Below are positions 1 to 5,957 of a stretch of DNA of 32,685 nucleotides, in pieces (within the stretch, counting starts at the first letter, position 1; every line of letters begins with the position of its first letter). The stretch lies in NCBI GenBank assembly GCA_028711445.1, contig JAQTSD010000016.1, forward strand, positions 1 to 32,685, given 5' to 3'. The notes below the pieces were generated by a model. The model made no database searches, was not told where the DNA came from, and was given only the letters and a program-made list of their open reading frames with translations. The translations under genes and the position numbers were made by a program. The DNA is from Candidatus Peribacteraceae bacterium (lineage in GTDB: Bacteria; Patescibacteriota; Gracilibacteria; Peribacterales; Peribacteraceae).

Positions 1-415
1 GACCGTAGAGGATGCCGCTGGCGGGAACGTCTCCGGTAACTCCATCCACTGGAGTATCCCCGTGCTCGGCCCGAACGCATCCCGCGTGATCACCTACCGC
101 GTCCGTATCGATCCATCGATGCGTCACGGGCAGGTTATCTCGAACACAGTGACGGTCTCGAGTCCGGATATCGCCGGCTCCCCCTCGGACACCGAGCAGG
201 TAAGTGTCATTGAGAACATGCCGCAGACGGGTCTCGGAGGCTTCATCGCCGCAGTGACGGACTCGGATAGCTTCATACGCCCGCACCAGAGGGGTGCTGC
301 AGAGACCTCCCCCCAGACAGATGCAGGAACATCTCTGCCGCTGCTCATCTGGACAAACATCATCGCCATCGGCATCTCCGGTGGCTGGCTGTTCGGGAAG
401 AGGATCCTGTTCTAA
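1..415 (+). CDS. C-terminal end of a surface protein (DUF11-like repeat, C-terminal membrane segment)
   Basis: The reading frame is open from the left edge (codons begin at base 2) to TAA at 415, about 137 residues. The first 75 or so residues look like the end of a DUF11-type beta-sandwich repeat (ITYRVRIDPSM, ISNTVTVSSPD). A linker follows that contains MPQTG and SPQTD. The last 25 or so residues are a membrane helix (LPLLIWTNIIAIGISGGWLF) with a short basic tail, GKRILF. This architecture is typical of wall- or membrane-anchored surface proteins in CPR bacteria. The MPQTG lies well before the helix, so it does not have the spacing of a classic sortase signal. The N-terminus is outside the window. 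The family-level call is secure; the function is unknown. Confidence 0.75.
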   Translation, partial: TVEDAAGGNVSGNSIHWSIPVLGPNASRVITYRVRIDPSMRHGQVISNTVTVSSPDIAGSPSDTEQVSVIENMPQTGLGGFIAAVTDSDSFIRPHQRGAAETSPQTDAGTSLPLLIWTNIIAIGISGGWLFGKRILF

Positions 416-436
416 GAAAAAAACGCTCTCATGCAT

Positions 437-470
437 ACGAAAAACCGCGGGATCACCCGCGGTTTTTCGT
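437..470 (+). terminator. Intrinsic terminator after the surface-protein gene
   Basis: A perfect 15-bp stem (437-451 with 456-470, core ACCGCGGG/CCCGCGGT) has a 4-nt loop, ATCA. The right arm carries its own T5 tract and the left arm an A5 tract, so it could work in both directions. It sits 22 nt after the TAA of the surface-protein gene. Confidence 0.85.
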
Positions 471-610
471 AGGAGGTCACATGTAACCATCGCTGTGTCG
501 ACTTTTCGATACGCCCCGCGTGACACAGCGATGAAGCTCCTCTCAGGTTTCATCCCCCTCACCCTTCACCCTTCGACTCGCTCCGGCCTTCGGCCTCCGC
601 TCGCTCAGGG
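471..610. repeat. REP-like palindromic intergenic repeat
   Basis: A perfect 12-bp inverted repeat (CATCGCTGTGTC at 488-499, GACACAGCGATG at 522-533) encloses TTTTCGATACG. It is followed by CCCTTCGACTCGC, GGCCTTCGGCC and GCTCGCTCAGGGTCAAGC near 570-618. The same TTCGATAC, CTCAGGGT and GTGTC/GACAC words recur near 15039-15118 and 30173-30259, so this looks like one copy of a dispersed family. No gene is visible in this stretch. Confidence 0.6.
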
Positions 611-1174
611 TCAAGCGCGGCGGCTTGTCGCCGCATGCTTGACAAACCCCTCTACCATCTCAGGAATCTTTTCCAGCGCGACATTCACCGCTTGCATCTC
701 CTCTTTCGATGGAACACTCAAGACCCACGCAGCGAGATCCGCACCGGCTGGTTGTGTGCCGAGACCGATCCGAATGCGCGCGAACGCCTCGCCAATCGCC
801 TCCACGATGGATTTGAGACCGTTGTGGGTCCCCGGTCCGCCCATCTTGCGCAACCGCAGTTCCCCGAGCGGCAAGTCCACATCATCGCAGAGGACGAGGA
901 TCTGCTGTGCCGGCGTGAGTTTATAGAAGTCCATCACCTTGCGCACGGACTCGCCCGAACGGTTCATGAACGTCTGAGGCTTGAGAAGGAGGACCTCCAC
1001 CGCACCGATGCGCGCCTCACACGAGAGCGCTAGAAACTTCTGATGCCCCCTCCACTTCCCCTCCCCGAAACGCTTTTCGAGAAGATCTGCCGCCCGGAAC
1101 CCGGCATTGTGCCGCGTCTGCTCATAGCTCGCACCGGGGTTACCGAGGCCAACGATCACAAACGCAGGACGCAT
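611..1174 (-). CDS. pth: Peptidyl-tRNA hydrolase
   Basis: A 187-aa protein, the normal length for bacterial Pth, which releases tRNA from peptidyl-tRNAs that drop off the ribosome. The N-terminal signature GLGNPGASYEQTRHNAGF is intact, with Asn12 and the catalytic-type His22. FMNRSG (69-74), DDVDLPLGELRLR (97-109) and GGPGTHNGLKSI are also present, so every family hallmark is seen. The start at 1174 is supported by a -10 box TACACT (1181-1186) exactly 6 nt upstream and by the lack of any ribosome-binding site, which suggests a leaderless message. The gene stands alone and transcribes toward the REP-like element at 471-610. Confidence 0.95.
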   Translation of the reverse strand: MRPAFVIVGLGNPGASYEQTRHNAGFRAADLLEKRFGEGKWRGHQKFLALSCEARIGAVEVLLLKPQTFMNRSGESVRKVMDFYKLTPAQQILVLCDDVDLPLGELRLRKMGGPGTHNGLKSIVEAIGEAFARIRIGLGTQPAGADLAAWVLSVPSKEEMQAVNVALEKIPEMVEGFVKHAATSRRA

Positions 1175-1210
1175 GGCGGAAGTGTAGCGCAGATAAAAGA
1201 GGGATGGTAA
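1175..1210 (-). promoter_or_regulatory. Leaderless promoter of pth
   Basis: Read on the minus strand: TTACCA (1205-1210), an 18-nt spacer, TACACT (1181-1186), then 6 nt to the ATG. Transcription would start at or next to the start codon. Confidence 0.55.
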
Positions 1211-1215
1211 TTCCT

Positions 1216-1596
1216 CTATAAACCCTCCAGCGCTCTCCCAATCGCACTCACAGCCTCCTGGACCTGCGCAGAAGTGACGGTACTCCCCGGTTCGTGCGCG
1301 ATGCGGTTCCTCAGCTTGTGCGCGCGCCAGACGGCATCGATGTTCCTCATTCTCGGTTCGGCTGCTTTGAGCTTATCGCCCAATGAACCGCGATACCTGA
1401 GAACCGTAAGCGCTCCATCGAGAATCGCATCCGCCTCCATCACGCGTCGTGCCGGGTCGGGAATCGCAAGCATCGCCGTCCACTGAGATCGAATCCGGGC
1501 GCGCGCGGCGGCAGGGAGCGCACGCCGCCTCAGAGCCCAAAACATCCCGACGAGGACAAGGAGCGCGAGGCCGACGAGGAGTGCAAACCACACCAT
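1216..1596 (-). CDS. Single-pass membrane protein with HEPN-like RX4H motif
   Basis: A 126-aa protein. Residues 2-21 form one strongly hydrophobic helix, followed by an RRR stop-transfer patch, so the rest is probably cytoplasmic. The remainder is helical and ends with RNRIAHEPG (96-104), in which R96 and H101 fit the RX4-6H motif of HEPN domains. Many HEPN proteins are RNases, but single motifs of this kind also occur in non-catalytic helical domains. The start lies 4 nt after the stop of the PH-domain gene, so the two are cotranscribed and probably work together at the membrane. I do not recognise a named family; the HEPN relation is inference. Confidence 0.7.
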   Translation of the reverse strand: MVWFALLVGLALLVLVGMFWALRRRALPAAARARIRSQWTAMLAIPDPARRVMEADAILDGALTVLRYRGSLGDKLKAAEPRMRNIDAVWRAHKLRNRIAHEPGSTVTSAQVQEAVSAIGRALEGL

Positions 1597-1600
1597 AGAC

Positions 1601-2203
1601 TCATTTGGAGACGCGACTCTTCACCTCCCTGAGCTGCAATTCCTGCACCACCATCTCGGCGAGCAATTCCTGCACATGTTTGGAATTCTTCATATTCTTC
1701 GAGTGAAGATACTCTTCCATACACGTGAGAATGAGTGACTCGATCTTCCGCGGCCTAGCAACGTGATCCATGGAGATGGTGCTGCCCGTGGAAATCTTCT
1801 CCACACTGATGGTCCCGTAACGCAGGCATGTACCTAGGACTCCATTAATCTCATAGCTCACTCCCTGAATGTCGCTGTAGAGGATGCGCGTGGACTCGCG
1901 ATGAAACGTCCCGAACCACTCCACGTCGATAATGCCGTGATCCGTGATGACCCATGCATCGAGGTAATAGTCGAAGAAATTGCGCATCCACCAGACGAGG
2001 GTGAGCACGCTCAAACCCGCGACGATGTAGAACATCGTCAGGAACGGAACGGCATAGAGGACCACCCAACACGCAACGAACGTGACTGTTGGCCAGAAGA
2101 GACCCTTGAGCCCGAGAACCCAATGTTTGTGCACGATCATTTTGATCGTCTCATCCTCTTCGATGTGTTGCTTGAAGAGGGCAGTATCCAGAAAACGGAA
2201 CAT
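1601..2203 (-). CDS. Membrane protein with bacterial PH (YdbT/bPH2-like) domain
   Basis: A 200-aa protein from the chosen start. Two hydrophobic segments (about residues 33-50 and 53-72) form a hairpin. A bPH-type beta domain follows: WVITDHGIIDVEWFGTFHRE (84-103), then SDIQGVSYEINGVLG and YGTISVEKISTGSTISMD. The C-terminal 50 residues are helical and charged. Such proteins are common, poorly understood bacterial membrane proteins. A start six codons upstream (2221) is possible, but a -10 box TACACT at 2210-2215 lies exactly 6 nt before the ATG at 2203 and would fall inside the longer frame. It forms an operon with the HEPN-like gene 4 nt downstream. Confidence 0.85.
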   Translation of the reverse strand: MFRFLDTALFKQHIEEDETIKMIVHKHWVLGLKGLFWPTVTFVACWVVLYAVPFLTMFYIVAGLSVLTLVWWMRNFFDYYLDAWVITDHGIIDVEWFGTFHRESTRILYSDIQGVSYEINGVLGTCLRYGTISVEKISTGSTISMDHVARPRKIESLILTCMEEYLHSKNMKNSKHVQELLAEMVVQELQLREVKSRVSK

Positions 2204-2215
2204 GCGGCCAGTGTA
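2204..2215 (-). promoter_or_regulatory. Leaderless -10 box of the PH-domain gene
   Basis: TACACT at 2210-2215 on the minus strand, 6 nt before the ATG at 2203. The hexamer and spacing are identical to pth. No convincing -35 box is seen. Confidence 0.5.
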
Positions 2216-2275
2216 ACGCAAAACGAGGGAAAGCGGATAGCATCAATCACTTTATTGCTTCTTAATGTCCTCCCC

Positions 2276-2311
2276 TGTACAGTCGTCCGCCAAACACTTA
2301 CGATGCCCCCC
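2276..2311 (+). promoter_or_regulatory. Leaderless promoter of lepB
   Basis: TGTACA (2276-2281), a 17-nt spacer, TACGAT (2299-2304), then 7 nt to ATG 2312. This geometry puts transcription start on the ATG or one base before it. Confidence 0.6.
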
Positions 2312-2920
2312 ATGACGGAAGGAAAATTCGCCCTCTGGTACAACATCCTCGATGTTCTCATCAACATCGTCATCATTGTGGCAATCGTGGCGGGGATCCG
2401 CACCTTCCTCGTCTCCCCGTTCCAAGTGGAAGGCAACTCGATGCTCGATACTCTCGAACACAAGGAGTACATCGTCATCAACAAATTCACCTACTTCACC
2501 GGCTCACCGAAGCGCGGAGACGTGGTGGTCTTCCGGCCACCGAACGATCTGAGCAAGCACTACGTGAAGCGCGTCATCGGACTGCCGGGGGACGCGGTCA
2601 TCCTGCGCGGCGGACTTGTGTTCATCCGTCCAGCGGATTCGGACGAAGAGATCAAACTCGAAGAGCCGTACCTAAACGACCGCAACGCCGGCCGCACCTA
2701 CCAGCATCCGCCCTCGGGCGGCAATGAAGCGGAGATACGGTACGACGTCCCGGAGGGCGAGTACTTCCTCCTCGGCGACAACCGCCAGGGAAGCCTCGAT
2801 TCCCGCAGCTTCACTCCAAGCCACTTCGTCACCGAAGATACTATCAAGGGGCGCGTCTGGTTCATCGCTCTCCCCTTGAGCCGTATTCACGTTCTTACGA
2901 AGCCGGACTATGGGTTCTAA
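2312..2920 (+). CDS. lepB: Signal peptidase I
   Basis: A 202-aa type I signal peptidase, a membrane protease that removes signal peptides from exported proteins. One N-terminal membrane helix (about 10-29) is followed by GNSML with the nucleophile Ser43. Next come RGDVVVFRPP and HYVKRVIGLPGD with the general-base Lys86, and then GDNRQGSLDSR. All catalytic boxes are intact. The frame stays open far upstream to 1901, but the conserved protein begins here: the ATG at 2312 sits 7 nt after a -10 box TACGAT. An ATG three codons earlier (2303) would overlap that box. It is divergent from the PH-domain gene. Confidence 0.93.
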   Translation: MTEGKFALWYNILDVLINIVIIVAIVAGIRTFLVSPFQVEGNSMLDTLEHKEYIVINKFTYFTGSPKRGDVVVFRPPNDLSKHYVKRVIGLPGDAVILRGGLVFIRPADSDEEIKLEEPYLNDRNAGRTYQHPPSGGNEAEIRYDVPEGEYFLLGDNRQGSLDSRSFTPSHFVTEDTIKGRVWFIALPLSRIHVLTKPDYGF

Positions 2921-2934
2921 AAGCCGAATTTCGC

Positions 2935-2962
2935 TTGCACCCGCCGGGAGAGCGCCTACAAT
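2935..2962 (+). promoter_or_regulatory. Promoter of the secE-nusG operon
   Basis: TTGCAC (2935-2940), a 16-nt spacer, TACAAT (2957-2962). Transcription would start near 2969, giving a leader of about 33 nt. The leader opens with CCCC-GGGA-GGGG (2971-2982) followed by five T residues. Confidence 0.65.
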
Positions 2963-3001
2963 GGCCCTGTCCCCGGGAGGGGTTTTTCAAGAAGCATCCC
3001 T

Positions 3002-3193
3002 ATGAACGCTATCGCCCGCTACATCAGAGAATCCCTCGAAGAACTCCGCCACGTGCGTTGGCCGACGCGTCAGCAGGCTGTGCGCCTGTCCGTCATCGTG
3101 CTCGTGTTCGTCGCCGGATCCGCGGTGCTCTTCGGAGCCATTGACTTCGCCCTCGCACAACTCGTGCGCCTCCTCCTTTCCTTCACCTACTGA
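3002..3193 (+). CDS. secE: Preprotein translocase subunit SecE
   Basis: A 63-aa protein with the minimal bacterial SecE layout. The amphipathic helix RESLEELRHVRWPTRQQAV (9-27) contains the conserved VRWPT motif, and one membrane helix follows (about 29-55). SecE clamps SecY in the translocon. No Shine-Dalgarno is seen before the ATG. The gene overlaps no neighbour and is followed 6 nt later by nusG, the classic bacterial pairing, although the rplK-rplA genes that usually follow are missing here. No tRNA-Trp precedes it. Confidence 0.93.
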   Translation: MNAIARYIRESLEELRHVRWPTRQQAVRLSVIVLVFVAGSAVLFGAIDFALAQLVRLLLSFTY

Positions 3194-3199
3194 CAACCC

Positions 3200-3745
3200 A
3201 TGGGTAAGCAAGATCCCAATGCCGGACGGAACTGGTACGTCGTGCACACCTATGCAGGGTACGAGGACAGTGTGCGCGAAGCCCTCAAACAACGCGTCGA
3301 GTCTTTCGGCATGCAAGACTACATCTTCGATGTGCAGGTTCCCAAGGAGAAGCAGCTCACCTTCCGCAAGGGCGAACCGATCGAGGAGGAGAAGAAGCTC
3401 TTCCCCGGCTACGTGCTCGTGGACATGACCGTGACGGATGAGAGCTGGTACCTCGTGCGCAACACACCGAATGTCACGGGCTTTGTGGGCTCCGGCAACA
3501 TTCCCGTTCCGGTGACCCCCGAGGAATTCGGTGTCATCGAGCGGAGAGTCGGCGAACAGGAGGCGAAGTTTAAGAGCGACTTCCAAGTGGGCGACCTCGT
3601 CGTGATCATCGACGGGCCGTTCAAGAACTACGAAGGAACAGTGGATTCTGTTGATGTAAATAAGGGCAAGCTCACTGTCATGGTCCTGATCTTCGACCGC
3701 GAGACACCGGTGGAATTGGACTTCACGCAGGTGAAAAAGAAGTAG
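3200..3745 (+). CDS. nusG: Transcription termination/antitermination factor NusG
   Basis: A 181-aa protein of normal NusG length. The NGN domain starts with NWYVVHTYAGYEDSVREAL (about 11-29) and includes KLFPGYVLVDM and TPNVTGFVG, the RNA-polymerase binding surface. A C-terminal KOW domain begins at FQVGDLVVIIDGPFKNYEG, with DVNKGKLTVMVLIFDRETPV after it. NusG couples RNA polymerase to pausing, termination and the ribosome. The ATG follows the secE stop by 6 nt with no Shine-Dalgarno. The next gene, acyP, has its own promoter. Confidence 0.95.
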   Translation: MGKQDPNAGRNWYVVHTYAGYEDSVREALKQRVESFGMQDYIFDVQVPKEKQLTFRKGEPIEEEKKLFPGYVLVDMTVTDESWYLVRNTPNVTGFVGSGNIPVPVTPEEFGVIERRVGEQEAKFKSDFQVGDLVVIIDGPFKNYEGTVDSVDVNKGKLTVMVLIFDRETPVELDFTQVKKK

Positions 3746-3828
3746 TCTCGGCTGCGAAAAAAGGAAACCCATACTCCTTGCTCCACATGCCCTATCATCA
3801 AGAGCGCCCGTTCCCCGGCGCGGTGATC

Positions 3829-3856
3829 TTGAAAATATTGCAAGAACGCCTACAGT
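3829..3856 (+). promoter_or_regulatory. Probable promoter of acyP
   Basis: TTGAAA (3829-3834), a 16-nt spacer, TACAGT (3851-3856). Predicted start near 3863, inside the octanucleotide repeat. Confidence 0.45.
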
Positions 3857-3861
3857 TTCCC

Positions 3862-3893
3862 CGTACTCTCGTAATCCCGTATTTCCGTACTCT
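3862..3893 (+). repeat. Octanucleotide tandem repeat before acyP
   Basis: Four 8-nt units: CGTACTCT, CGTAATCC, CGTATTTC and CGTACTCT. They end 3 nt before the acyP ATG, so they would form nearly the whole leader of that mRNA. Confidence 0.6.
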
Positions 3894-3896
3894 CCC

Positions 3897-4172
3897 ATGC
3901 CCGCCGTCGCCAAGCTTTTCAAAATCACTGGCCACGTCCAAGGAGTCTTCTTCCGGGCAAATGCACGCTCGCGGGCACGCACGTGGGGAATCGTCGGCTG
4001 GATCCGCAACAATCCCGACGGCACCGTGGAAGTTTTCGCCCAGGGATCCGAAGACTCTCTCAAGAAGATGGAAGAGTGGTGCAAGACCGGCCCGCCGGCA
4101 GCCGTCGTAGAATCGGTCACCGCTCTGGATGCAAAACCAGCAGCCTACAAGGAGTTTGAAGCGATCCAATGA
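3897..4172 (+). CDS. acyP: Acylphosphatase
   Basis: A 91-aa protein of the usual acylphosphatase size, hydrolysing carboxyl-phosphate bonds. The active-site signature GHVQGVFFRANAR (about 12-24) carries the phosphate-binding loop and catalytic Arg. GWIRNNPDGTVEVFAQG (about 34-50) contains the conserved Asn. The helix-strand order matches the family. No Shine-Dalgarno is seen, and octanucleotide repeats fill the leader. It converges with murJ, the two stops lying 8 bp apart with no obvious terminator between them. Confidence 0.93.
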   Translation: MPAVAKLFKITGHVQGVFFRANARSRARTWGIVGWIRNNPDGTVEVFAQGSEDSLKKMEEWCKTGPPAAVVESVTALDAKPAAYKEFEAIQ

Positions 4173-4180
4173 GAATGTGC

Positions 4181-5500
4181 TTAGAATTCTTTCTGCACCT
4201 CCCTCGTTTCCCGTGGAAGGAGCAATACGAGTCCTACCATTTCTGCAATGTGTCCGAGCGTGTAGCCAAGCGCGATGGAGTAGACGCCGAAGCGAGAGCT
4301 CAGGGTCCATGCCGCCGCGATGGCGATTGCCCCGTTCACGACGGTGAGCACTGCGGGAATCGTGGTGTGTTTGGCGGCGAAGAACGCCCGCGTGAAGAGG
4401 TGGTTCAAGCTCTCGAACGGGATGCTCACCGCATAGAGAATGAGGCACGTGAGGAATGCGGATACGTAGAGCGGAGCCAGGTGAATGAGCCAAACGGCGA
4501 GAGGAGTCGCGACGACGAGAGCGATCGCGCCGGAAATGGTGAAGAGAAGCATGAAGAGGATGCCCCTATGCATGTAGATCCAGAACCTCTGCCACTGTGC
4601 TTTCGCCGCAGCCTGGCTCAGAGGCGAGAAGAGCGACAGTGCGAGCGCCAGTCCCGTCACGCCGACGACGACGGACTGAAAGTTGCGCGCGTACGCGTTG
4701 ATCGCGACGGAGCCCGTCGAGAGACCTGAGGCGACGCGGTCGAACACAAGCAGTTCCAATTGCAATCCTCCGAGGGCGAGCATGCGCGGGACCATGAGCA
4801 ACCCCATTTCCTTGAGATCGGGATGCCACCACTGAAACCCCATGCGATACCCCGCAACCACAATCGCGAGCAGCCGCAGGAGTGCGTACGCGACCGCGCC
4901 GCAGAGTGTCCCGATGATCGGACCGTACGGACCGATGAGAGGCGTCAAAAACACGGTTCCGAGAATCGTTCCCAGTGTGTAAACGACCGGAGTGAGGCCA
5001 TAGACCCAGAAACGCTGGATGGTGTTCAGATATTGTCCGTAGGCATTTCCGAAGACGAAGAGAAAATTGGTGAGAAGGGCGATGCGGGCGAAGGAGGTGT
5101 AGAGAGCGAGACTCTCCCCCGTGAACTGCGTGAAGAGCGGCGCGATCCACGGGAACACGATAGCAAGTACGAGCGCCATCACGCCAAAGACGATGGCCGC
5201 CACGATAACGACCCCGTTTAAGAGCTCCGACATGCGCCGGTGGTCCTCATCCGCCCAGTATCGCGCGAGGAGCGGCACGAGCGCCACGGAGAAGCCGGCC
5301 ATGATGAAGATCTGGAAGAGCAGATCGCTCGGCCGGAAAGCCGCGATGTAGACATCCACGATACCGAGTCCCGGGAACGTCCGGTTGAGGAGATTGTCCC
5401 GGATGAGACCGGCGAACGATGCCAGAAACTGGGTGACGGCGAGGACGGCCGCACCCCCGAGGATGCGATCCTGGGCGAGAACAGGAAGGCGCAAGCGCAT
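4181..5500 (-). CDS. murJ: Lipid II flippase MurJ (MviN family)
   Basis: A 439-aa polytopic protein with about 12-14 hydrophobic segments. Hallmarks are the N-terminal FAGLIRDNLLNRTFPGLG (Arg/Asp-rich first loop), ALVPLLARYW, IALLTNFLFVFGNAYGQYLN and the C-terminal FESLNHLFTRAFFAAKHT, which matches the MurJ 'RaFYA..dt' motif. MurJ flips lipid-linked peptidoglycan precursor across the membrane. It is about 70 residues shorter than the E. coli protein, mostly at the C-terminus. The ATG is preceded by TACCCT and 6 nt, so the mRNA is probably leaderless. Together with murC and the ftsB-like gene it implies peptidoglycan synthesis. Confidence 0.92.
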   Translation of the reverse strand: MRLRLPVLAQDRILGGAAVLAVTQFLASFAGLIRDNLLNRTFPGLGIVDVYIAAFRPSDLLFQIFIMAGFSVALVPLLARYWADEDHRRMSELLNGVVIVAAIVFGVMALVLAIVFPWIAPLFTQFTGESLALYTSFARIALLTNFLFVFGNAYGQYLNTIQRFWVYGLTPVVYTLGTILGTVFLTPLIGPYGPIIGTLCGAVAYALLRLLAIVVAGYRMGFQWWHPDLKEMGLLMVPRMLALGGLQLELLVFDRVASGLSTGSVAINAYARNFQSVVVGVTGLALALSLFSPLSQAAAKAQWQRFWIYMHRGILFMLLFTISGAIALVVATPLAVWLIHLAPLYVSAFLTCLILYAVSIPFESLNHLFTRAFFAAKHTTIPAVLTVVNGAIAIAAAWTLSSRFGVYSIALGYTLGHIAEMVGLVLLLPRETREVQKEF

Positions 5501-5534
5501 GGGCCAAGGGTAGCGTAACGAAAAGGAAGGGCAA
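5501..5534 (-). promoter_or_regulatory. Leaderless promoter of murJ
   Basis: Minus strand: TTGCCC (5529-5534), a 16-nt spacer, TACCCT (5507-5512), 6 nt, ATG. It lies back-to-back with the promoter of the structured RNA. Confidence 0.5.
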
Positions 5535-5538
5535 CCGT

Positions 5539-5567
5539 TTGACCGTGAGACTTCTTCTACGCATAAT
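5539..5567 (+). promoter_or_regulatory. Promoter of the structured RNA
   Basis: TTGACC (5539-5544), a 17-nt spacer, CATAAT (5562-5567). Predicted transcription start is near 5574, just before the first hairpin. Confidence 0.7.
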
Positions 5568-5573
5568 TACCTC

Positions 5574-5907
5574 GAGGCAGCGGGTCACCCTGTCTGCCAC
5601 AACTTGTCGGAGGAGACTTCCCTTAAGAACCTGTGCGGCCCATCACACCACAGCCGAAACAGGTTATGGGAAGACCACGTGCGGAACACGTCCCATACGA
5701 CGTGATCGCGGGCGAACCCGCGACCTGACGGGAGATAGATAAGACGCTCCCTCGCTTCGCACTCCTCTCCTCCGCCCGGGGATCCCGGGAAGTGGTTGGT
5801 TCCACAGTGGAACCAGAAGCAGGGAATTGGCCCTCCCTGCAAACGTCGCACGATGGCATCGAACTTGATGTTGCCATGGCGATACGCCACTTCCCGGGGG
5901 CTTTTTC
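5574..5907 (+). ncRNA. Unassigned structured RNA, about 330 nt, with its own promoter and terminator
   Basis: This stretch between murJ and purL holds no credible protein but is dense in helices. It begins with a 5' hairpin GGCAG/CTGCC. A perfect 9-bp long-range helix pairs 5608-5616 (CGGAGGAGA) with 5766-5774. Nested inside are CTTCCC/GGGAAG (5617-5622/5668-5673), AACCTGT/ACAGGTT (5628-5634/5659-5665), CGGC/GCCG, ACGTG/CACGT (5677-5681/5687-5691), TCGCGGG-CGAA-CCCGCGA (5706-5723) and GGGAG/CTCCC (5730-5734/5747-5751). A 3' domain is closed by a perfect 12-bp stem (5784-5795/5887-5898) holding three hairpins and followed by GGCTTTTTC. It lacks the conserved boxes of RNase P RNA, tmRNA, SRP RNA and purine riboswitches as I know them. 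A purL leader element is the main alternative, but purL appears to have its own promoter. Confidence 0.65.
5887..5907 (+). terminator. 3' end of the structured RNA
   Basis: The 3' arm CCACTTCCCGGG (5887-5898) of a perfect long stem is followed by GGC and T5 (5902-5906). This is the likely Rho-independent end of the RNA, 51 nt before the purL ATG. Confidence 0.55.
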
Positions 5908-5919
5908 TTAAAGATGAAG

Positions 5920-5948
5920 TTCTCATCGATACGCTCATGCTGCATAAT
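5920..5948 (+). promoter_or_regulatory. Promoter of purL
   Basis: TTCTCA (5920-5925), a 17-nt spacer, CATAAT (5943-5948). The ATG at 5958 is 9 nt further, implying a leader of 2-3 nt. Confidence 0.45.
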
Positions 5949-5957
5949 GCGAATGCG

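Noticed and set aside
2-415. Classic sortase signal in the left-edge protein
   Set aside because: MPQTG is more than 50 residues before the membrane helix, so the spacing does not fit; only a generic C-terminal anchor is claimed.
2987-4120. 377-codon open frame on the minus strand
   Set aside because: Antisense to secE, nusG and acyP, all securely identified. Its His/Glu/Leu-rich composition is what antisense translation of these genes yields.
5574-5907. RNase P RNA, tmRNA, SRP RNA or a purine riboswitch
   Set aside because: The size fits RNase P or tmRNA, and an AGATAGAT word recalls RNase P, but the conserved boxes of these RNAs are not found on either strand. Left unassigned until a covariance-model search is done.
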